From Puffinus mauretanicus (Eukaryota > Chordata > Aves > Procellariiformes > Procellariidae), in NCBI GenBank assembly GCA_023333565.1, contig JAJKFH010002994.1, forward strand, positions 1,240,001-1,304,000: a stretch of 64,000 nt of DNA, written 5' to 3'. Under the pieces are notes generated by a model that was not told the DNA's origin, made no database searches, and saw only the letters and a list, made by a program, of their open reading frames with translations. Position 1 is the stretch's first letter, and each line of letters opens with the position of its first letter. Of the stretch, positions 23,806 to 64,000 are shown in pieces. The position numbers and the translations under genes were made by a program.

Positions 23806-24357
23806 ACGAAAGAGCAATGTCAAAGCGTTGTCCACTGTCTGCCCATGCATCTCCATGGTGTCGCTGCCCAGACTTGAGCCCCAGACCACAGACAAACCAC
23901 ATCATCTCATTTCCAGCTTATAAAACATTCAAACTGCTTATCCGGTGCCTTTTTTGTTGTCCACAAAAAGGAGAGAAGAATTAAACCTTCCAATACATAT
24001 CTCAATTAGACTCTAATTAGACTTATTTAGTTCACCAATCTCTAATGGATCTTCGATTACAGCATATTATAAACGAACAGGTTAAAAACCACACCCAAGT
24101 TTAGCACGCTACATGTGTTTAGGCCAAATCCATCTTACAGAGAGAACTGCATCTATAAAAAGAGTATTCAGGCTGCTTTACTGCATTGTATTTTAACCCT
24201 AGAGAACTTGAGGTAGATGTTAGCCTCAGTATTTAATTTAGAAGGGAGTTTTGTCCTTAAATACTATGGAAAAGATTTGCAAACTACTTCCTTCATCCTC
24301 CCCACACACCTTTACTCTGCACGTGCAGCAGAGCCAGGTAAAACTGTATATACGTAC

Positions 24358-56312
<31,955 letters not shown>

Positions 56313-59036
56313 CTAGGGGAAGAAGAAAAAGCAGTGTTAAAACTGAACGAGCCAAAGTGCTCGTTGCTGGGACCCAGGAGCCAGGGACTGGCTCAGGTCT
56401 GTCCTCAACCTAGAGAGTTAGTCTTCTGGTTAGTGGTGGCCATGAGACACACAAACACCGTGACACAAGCTTTCCTAAAGGCACTGCTAACCATTTGTTT
56501 CATTCATCTTTTTCCTGTGAAAAAATAAATTGTTTTGATTTATTTTAAATTGGACAAAGAAAAAGGAGCCCTGTTTCTGCATTTGGGGCAGGAGCTTGAA
56601 GGAAGAGGTGGGTTCCTCTAGCTGACCTTTAAGTACCTGCTGTTTTGGATGATGCTACAGCCATGCCGCAAGGCAGAGCCACTTCAAGGCTGCTCCACAT
56701 TATGTTTTGCTTTGCCAGAGGGTCTAGGAAGGAAAAGAGCTGGAGCATCACGGCAATACCACTAACACCCTTTCAACCTCCATCACAGACCTGGAATAGG
56801 GTGAGGACACAGCCCTTCCACCAGCTCTGCACTGGCTGGGGGGGGCCTTTTGTATTCCCAAAGACTATTTTTGCCCCGTAAACCTCTTCGATGCTGCCAG
56901 AGCAATACAGAGCACGTGCAGTATGATCCAGCACCATACCCAAGACCACAAACAAGATAGTTCGTGGGCATCTGTCCCTGCACCATCAGAAACGGGGAAG
57001 CCAGCTCTGTGCAGAAGCACAGCGAAGGCACAGGGAGGGAAGCTGTTGGCAAAAGCCCGCTTCCCTCCCTTCTCGTACCCAATCATACACTGGCACCGCT
57101 GTGAACCCAGGCAGCTGAGGCGTGGGAGGGGGTCAGGGTAATTTTTTCTGCTATCCAATTGGCATTAGCATAGTAGCAAAAGGCAATCTGAATTTAATAA
57201 ACAGTCTCTGCGCCTCCATCTGTGTGTTAATAACCTTTCTGAGGGCCACTCAAACGGCCCCAAGTGGCCCAGCAAATAAATATTTCATGAGAAACCAGCT
57301 CATGGTATAATTTGTTTAGGAAAACAGGCTATGCTCCCAGGAGCTGGGATGGTCACTTGCTCCTTCCCCCAGAATAGGTAGTTACTCCTATTCATTAAGC
57401 ATCTAAATCTGAAATTCATACTGGAGTGACCCCTGTGAAATATAATTAACCAAGGACTCTCACAGTCAAATGTCAAGGAATTTTGCATTAATACCACGGA
57501 GGCAGGCTCTCTGCACACTACCTGCTTTTAACACGTACACCGGGAACAGGTCACCAAAACCATTTCGGCGAGCTCCTTCCCGAGCTGTTTTTCCTGGCAG
57601 CGATGCCAGGATCCCCACGTCTCTTCAGTGCTCCCGCTGCAGCCAGGTTCACGGCTCACTGAAAGGATTGTTATTTTTGGTACTGATCCAGTGAAATCCT
57701 CTGGATTTGCACCCGTGTAATTGAGAAGAGACACTGTGTAGTTCTCAATCCTGCCTGACAGCTCCCGAGCCAACTGTTGGAAACAACGGTGTTGAGAGAC
57801 AGACTCAGAAGTGCTTATCTTTTACTTAGCACAGTGCTGTGTCCAATACAGACAGCCAAATGACGGTCTGCTGAAAGAGGATCCAAGATATGCGCAACCA
57901 CCTCCGAGGACGGCCAGGACCAAGCCTGGAAGACTTCCTACGCTCCCACTTTTATCCCTCCATAATGAAAATTTATGGGAAAAAAAAAAAATCAAAGGAA
58001 TTGGTACACCTATTTCTCTTTCAACCATCACCAGCCTGGGAGGAGAATGCTCCCCTTGCTCCAATCCCACCTTGAGTCCTTCCTGCTTTCTGGCAAGGAG
58101 CTTTAGAAAAAGAAGAAATATAAGATGCAATTTGCTGCTGAAAGCTCCCACGTTGCATCAATGCTCGGGGAACCCAGCCTGAGGAACCGAACCATCGCCA
58201 CCAGCCGTGCCCACATCGGGCTGGTCCTTCCCAGGGCAGGCTCTGGGGAGAGGCTGGAGGGAGCAGGAAGGTACAGAGAGGAGGAACAGCAAAGACAAGA
58301 ATTGCTCTCGGGGACAGAAATGGAGGGAAGAAGAGCTACTGCTGTCACCCAAACTCCTTAAAGGATGCTACGAGGGACGATGGGGAGATGCGTGGGGGTT
58401 ACTGTATCTTAGGTGAGCTGACTGTGAGCCACCTCTACTGCTGTGGAAGAAGCACCAGGACATGCTTATACCAACTTCAAAGCACCAGTATCTGCCGCTA
58501 CACAAGCAGAGCAGGATGAGAAGAGAGAACCTGTCCCACTGCGCTTTCAAACACAAATGGGGGACGAAGAGCAGACTTCATCATGCAACAGGCCAGAGCC
58601 ACTTAATTATCACAAAAGCAGAGACGAGAGCACGTGGCGGTGAAGCTCACTTTAATTACAGCGAGAGCTGGCAGGACAAGGCTTCCTCGCTGAATTGTAG
58701 CTGTGCCTAATGGGAGCAACACAGGGATGCTTCAGCAAACCTCTCCTTGCAGGCTCAAATGCATGAAAGAGCCAAAGACATTTGTACTCACAGGCAGAGC
58801 TAATTACCCAGATAATGCCTTTCTGATAAAGAACCAGCTCAGAGCCAAGCCGAGGGATTTTCCCTTTGCACTGGCATGCATTGCTTCAGCTTCCTCAGGA
58901 AAAGAGGGAGCCTAGAGGAGATTTCCTCCACACATGCCCTTGCACCCACCTTCCTTCCGACTATTCACACGTGGACATGGGTCTTGACATTTTCCTTTGA
59001 GAGGCAGCAGGAACTGTGTGCTTTTCTTTGATATAT

Positions 59037-59079
59037 GTTTATTATCTAAGTTTACTTACGTTTATTATCTAAGTTTACT
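59037..59079. repeat. Tandem duplication, period 23 bp
   Basis: GTTTATTATCTAAGTTTACT occurs twice exactly, separated by TAC. Confidence 0.9.
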
Positions 59080-62000
59080 GCTCTCCTCCTACCAACCTTG
59101 CAGCTGGAAACCACAAGGAAGCCGCCCAAGGGAAAGGGGATTCCAAGTTTATGGAGAGGAGGGATGCCTGGGACACAGCAGCTTTCACAACAGCGAGACC
59201 TCGAGCCCACATCCTGCTGCTGGTCATGACAACATCAAAATGGCCATTAGTTGTGGGAGGGAAGGGCGATAAAACAGATCGAGCCAAGGGAACTTATCAC
59301 CTGTCTTTTGTGATGCTCTCACGGCACTTAGGATGTAATTTTATTTACTAACAGAGAGATTTGCATTGCAAGGGCAGAAGACCTGTGCACAGCCCTTACC
59401 TGCAGCTCCCAGGGGAGTGGGATACTGCTCAAAGGTCGCTACTAACCACCTAAATCCTCTGCTAGTGCGTGACAGCACCCTGCAGGAATGCTGAGCAGAC
59501 CAGAGAGCATTTCCAGCCCTTCCTCACCTGTCCTGTCTAACAACAAAATCCCTCAGATAAAGTGGCTAAGAGGTAAGCTCTGTCGGGAGAGAGGAGTGCT
59601 ACGCGCTCAAAGAAAACCCTAAACTAGACAGGCTTAGCTGCCATGCCCCTAAAATCCTGCTCCTGCATTTGTCACCTTTTGTCCCAGACACCATTTGTCA
59701 TGTTGGCAGCAGAATTACATCGTGCCCCATCCACGCTGTGCTCCCACAGCCGGGATGCCTTCCCGGAGCAGCCACGCTCGCCTGCCTCCAGCCGCCTCCT
59801 GCTCTTACCCCGGGTGACGCAGCTCCTCACGACCCCGGTGCTGAACAGCACGGGGTGTTAAAGTAACCCAGAGATCACCTCCCTGGTCCTTACCGCACCG
59901 GAGTGCAGCTGGCAGTGGTTCAGTAGCTATTACGTGAGGAAGAGGATAAGAAACACGGGAGCTGTGCCCTCCCTTCCTGCCTGGATGGCAACCAAAGTGG
60001 ATTCTCCAAGGGCTAGAAAGTTCCAGGCTTGCTGCTGGCCACCTTCTCCTCAGCAGCAGCACTTTGTTCAGCCGTCTCTTTTCATAAACTTGGAAGGAAT
60101 TTCTCATCATCATTGAGAGTTGGTAGAAAACAGCCATCCATGCAAAGGTGGTTAGGTACAAACAGAGGCAGAGAGCACAATCACACAATTCTTGTTTCTT
60201 AGGAAACCAGATTTAAAAAAGAAGAGGAAAAAAAAAAAAGAGAAACCCACTGACAACCTACAATGCTATTGCTTTTGTCCAGAAGTAGTATAACAAATGT
60301 TCATCATAACTGCTTGTCTTTGCAAGCTGATTTAGGGATTGAAAATAGGAAGGAGACATGACCTGAGGCATCACATAATCAAATTCCATCAGCAGAATGA
60401 CTCCAAACTAGATCTCCACCTGGACACGTTTGCCTTTGCTTTTTATTTGCTGCTTTTTTACAGAGCTTGGCGTTTCTTTTTTTCCCCTAGTCACTGTCAA
60501 AGCACCTCCTGCAAACTGAGACTCTGAAACCTTTCCAGATGTAAGGGGTTCCTTGGCAGAGCCCTGCGAATGCTGCTGCAACAGCTTCACGTGCTCCAGC
60601 AGCAGCAGGGACTGAGCACAGTGGCCTCTGCTCTGGGAGCCAGCTCCGCACCCCAACGGGGTCTCCTCCTTGGAGGGAGCACCGGATCACGTACTTGGTG
60701 CTGAAAGTTCAATTTCTTTGGTCTAATACATTCCCTGCATCCGCTGATGTAAGTCAGCACACTTTCACAGCCCTCCACGGCACTGCGGTTGTTCACAGCA
60801 ATGAGGGATAAAGCTCTTGGAAGCACTCTCTCATCTTTAATGGAAGGTAAAAAAAACCACAAAGTAAATACAACCCATCTACATTTTTCCCAAATGTGGT
60901 GATCAGCTTTTTTTCTTGAGAGTTTTGGATCTGGCCTAGAATCAGGAAAAACTCATTAAAGCAATAGAAATCTTTCCTTTTGCTTTGACAGGAGTTAGAT
61001 TCAGTTCCTGGTACCTATAAACTCTGCCTTTTTGAGAAGAGCTAGTAAAGGGCCCCATGCCTCGGGAAGAATCAGGAGTCACACTCTGAATTATACTCCA
61101 AAATAAAAATTTTCTGCTTTCTTTAAAGCTTTGCTCCTTTTTATTGCAGCAGACTACCCTAAAGAAAATAAAGCAAGCAGCAACACCCTGGCCTCACGCT
61201 AAAACACTGCACATGTGAATCAGTTATTAGGGGCTGCTCACTAAAGGCCAACCAAGGGCTGATTTACTCCAATTATCTGTTATTGCTTTTCACCACTGAG
61301 ACAAAAACAACCCTCCAGAGCTAAATCTGGGGAAAAATAAACACAGAGAAAAGGCCCTCCCCAACTATTAGAATCGCAATTACTTCTACTAACTGCTGGT
61401 AACGGGCAGTTGCATTAGGTATTCCCCCCGGGGGGTTGGGGTGCATCGCTGCAACGCAGCCTGGGATGGGAGCGATAACGGAGCAGCACAGAAGTTATCT
61501 CAGCGCTGGGAGAGCACGTGGGTCAGACACACGGGGAGGCGTGGGGAGCTAAGCAACCATTAGCAATTGGCTATTATTTCTCTGAAGCTTTAAAAAGTCT
61601 GCCAGCTCCTGGGCTGTTTTAATGTCTCGGCAAAGTGGAGGTCTCTCCATCACGGCTTGCCCCACTGGAAAACCCAAGCACAGGCACCTGGAGGGATCGG
61701 GGGTTCCCAGCATGTGACTGCAGCTGGGAAAGGGGGAAAGCTCCCACTGCCCCAGCCAAAAGGGTAGCAAGTACACGAAACACAGACTTTAGCATCACAG
61801 CCTTTCGGCAGCAGTGCGGCCATCTGCCCTCTCCTCTCCCATATGCTGACATCCACTGAAACGAAACACAGGCAGACACTGCCGATGCTCTCGCTCTGGT
61901 CCCATCTCTCCAGCCGCTGTAGCACCCCACACACCTCCCAGGATCACCTCCACAGCCCCAGGGTCGCTGCTGAGATCCGTTTCAGACCCTGCCTCAACCC

Positions 62001-63994
62001 CCCACCAACAGCAGGATCGAGGCGAAGCAAAAAGCATGTCCCTGCAACGCTGACGGTAAGGGGGTCTGCACACCCCGTCCCTCTTCGGGCAGCGAGGCTG
62101 AAACAGTGCCCAGGCATGGGAGCCACTTTCAGGCTGCAGCAGCTTTAAAGTGTTTGCTTAGATTAGAAAAAGAAATGGAGATTAAGTGGGGATTAACTAA
62201 CACACACCAGGCTAATGTGAACACAGGCTTTCACTTTTGGCTTTGATTTGACCAGCTAAATCTACGTCCACGGCGTTAACCTACAGCCCGAAGCACAGCA
62301 TCGGGATTCCCAGAACAAAAGGGCAGCACCAAAATATGAAATTACAATTTTCAAAGCAAAAATACTTTCAGCTGGAAATAAATGTGATGCGATGCATTCC
62401 TGCTCTGTGCCGCTGGTCCTGGCACTGCCTACGCTGGTGGGACAGATGGATCAGGGAAGCCACAGCTGGCACCATTGCTCTCTGCAGAACAAAACCGTCC
62501 TGCTGCAGGGCACGGGAGGGAGGACTCGGAGGGCAGCGGAGAAAGGGAGCCATCAGAAACAGCAACCACTCCAGTGCGGTGGGTGAGTCAGCTTGGAAAG
62601 GACAGGAGATGGAAAGAATTGTGGTTCCTTTGCTTGGCCAGCTCCAGGGCACCTTGTCCAGATTTTTGTCTCATCTCTTCCATCCTTCATTTCAAGACAT
62701 TTCTCCTGCAATTTCATGCCTGCTGGAAGCGCAGAAGGGCTAACGAATACTAACAGGCATATAATTCCCACCCGAACCCTCTAACATGGTATGTCACTTG
62801 TAAATCCAAGAGCCAGGGAGGAAAAGCTAGCTGAGGAGTAGGGGGAACGAGAACGTTTTACATCTCCACAACATATTCTTATTCCCCTTTGTACCAAGAC
62901 CAACAGCTCTGTGCACTGGGACAGGGAGCAGCACATGAGTCCACCCAGGTGAAAACGGACCCATTTTCACCCACGTGAGGCCACTCCATCGCAGCAGTGA
63001 AAGCAGGACCTCTCTCAGCAAAAACAGCATGGAGCAGCAGCTGAAGCACAGGGCCAGACCGGCAGGGCTGCGTCGAGGGCAGCAGGGTTCAGGTTTGATA
63101 GCACTGCAACCACCCAGCTCTGCTCAGCAGATACCTGCCCTGGGATCCACCAGAAACTGCCGAAAGCTGTTTCCACAAGGCTTCAGGCACAGCCACACAC
63201 AGCAAAGCAGTTTTCCTTTTGCCAGCTGTCCAGCTCCTGCTCTCAGCCTGAACAAAACATGCCACAGGGCAAGCCCAGGGACATGAGCACATCTGCAGAC
63301 AGATTTTGCAGGAATCCCAGCTGGGATGGTTAGGATTCACCTGCCTCTGAAAAGGGAGGGACAGAGAAGGAGCCTTCGGCACAAGCAGCCTTTTTGAATC
63401 TGAAACCCTCCAACTCTGGCTGCAGCTCAGCAAAGGATTTAAAAGCCAAGGTTTGCCTTCTGCCCTGCACCCTACACCTCGTGATCTGACAGCGAGGTCC
63501 CGTTCGGTGTACAGGGAGGCATCCCGCAAGGGGGTAAGATGCAGGGAGCCAGGCACTGCCCAGCTGGGCCACGCTGTTCAGCATCTTTCTGATAAACACC
63601 CCCATTTCCTTACAAAACGCACCTGCTTGTTCCAGGCCAATCTTCCAATGCACAGCAGGTGCTGAATACCACCACCCACATGCCTCTAATTTCAGGTGAC
63701 CTGTTTCATAGCTAGAAAATGTCAAGACAAATCAGCGATACACTTCTGCAGCCTGCCTCCGAGATCCCCGCCTGTTATATAAGGCAGCCCACCCGATTTC
63801 CCTCCCATTCGGCACCACACGCAAGCAGGCGCGCAGGCAGCGGCTCCATGCCCAGCAGGGAGGTTCAATTCTTTGCATGCTACCCGAATCAGAAATGCAT
63901 ATGCTAAAAGCAGCAAGGCAGAGGGGACCTAGCTCTCAGGGCGGCAAAGGGGAAGGAGGAGCAGCGGCGGCAGCGAGAAGCGGAGGAGAGAGAC

Positions 63995-64000
63995 ACTTAC
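63995..64000 (-). other. Consensus 5' splice site at the window edge
   Basis: ACTTAC on the plus strand reads GTAAGT on the minus strand, a perfect donor. It implies a minus-strand exon starting at 64001. The first visible CAMKK1 exon begins in phase 0 with AMK, so the exon beyond the edge would be expected to end with a complete codon (HY in mammals) if it is the glycine-loop exon. The flanking 60 bases are purine- and GC-rich. Confidence 0.5.

Larger units (their letters stand above)
9314..24357. other. Long stretch without recognised exons; probable last intron of CAMKK1
   Basis: No family-level coding similarity was seen on either strand. It holds the dispersed-repeat fragment near 9400, a GC-rich 234-codon chance-like frame at 12874-13578, an AT-rich UTR-like block at 13930-14760, a CpG-rich patch at 17330-17530, a perfect inverted repeat at 17676-17717, and a CR1-like relic at 23490-23805. 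Two minus-strand frames (18035-18307 and 20459-20644) look more protein-like than the rest but match nothing I know. If 8915-9313 is not the CAMKK1 end, part of this stretch is intergenic. Confidence 0.4.
56313..64000. other. CAMKK1 intron reaching the right edge
   Basis: I searched this stretch for the glycine-rich loop exon and the N-terminal coding exons of CAMKK1 and found none, so it is most simply one intron. It holds a 23-bp tandem duplication at 59037-59079, AT-rich possibly regulatory blocks near 57150-57310 and 62160-62280, and GC-rich DNA toward 64000. A minus-strand frame ending at 61549, with DIKTAQELADFLKLQRNN, looks protein-like but matches nothing known. Confidence 0.7.

Noticed and set aside
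63776..63784. TATATAAGG, a TATA-box-like motif on the plus strand followed by an ATG
   Set aside because: The frame after it is short and matches nothing, there is no plus-strand gene structure nearby, and single TATA-like matches are common by chance.
56313..64000. Possible P2RX1 or other neighbouring-gene exons, expected from mammalian synteny
   Set aside because: No P2X receptor motifs or other recognisable coding segments were found on either strand.

Overview
The window is vertebrate nuclear DNA, most likely from a bird or another sauropsid. It contains short coding exons separated by long introns, with GT/AG splice sites throughout. Recognisable repeats are few: decayed CR1-like LINE fragments and one short stretch like a common avian dispersed repeat. 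A CpG-rich stretch lies at the left. The bird assignment is an inference from these signs, not from a search.

The one gene I can name with confidence is CAMKK1 (calcium/calmodulin-dependent protein kinase kinase 1, CaMKK-alpha) on the minus strand. Eleven coding exons lie between 56312 and 24358. Every junction I reconstructed keeps the reading frame, and together they give 983 nt (327 codons). They run from the catalytic lysine of the kinase N-lobe, through the Arg-Pro insert, HRD, DFG and APE motifs, to the autoinhibitory/calmodulin-binding segment and its PKA-type serine. The N-terminal exons, including the glycine-rich loop, lie beyond the right edge. The last six bases of the window are a consensus 5' splice site on the minus strand, which fits an exon starting at about 64001. 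The last few codons and the 3' UTR are not certain. The best candidate terminal exon is at 8915-9313, about 15 kb downstream, with a 3'-UTR-like tail and AATAAA.

Region by region: 1-2155 holds four or five exon-like segments on the minus strand. Their phases fit one another, so this looks like the 5' half of a second gene that I do not recognise. 2156-8914 is GC/CpG-rich and apparently non-coding, with AT-rich, homeodomain-site-rich islands that look like enhancers. 8915-9313 is the putative CAMKK1 3' end. 9314-24357 has no coding sequence I recognise and is best read as the last CAMKK1 intron; it contains one CR1-like relic and a perfect 15-bp inverted repeat. 24358-56312 is the CAMKK1 kinase domain and C-terminal region. 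Its largest intron (34938-50340) carries a CR1-family reverse-transcriptase relic and a block with an RFX X-box-like site. 56313-64000 is one intron.

I see no prokaryotic features, CRISPR arrays, rRNA or tRNA genes. The points most worth a second look are the unnamed gene at the left edge, the unresolved and possibly lineage-specific CAMKK1 C-terminus, and the enhancer-like blocks.
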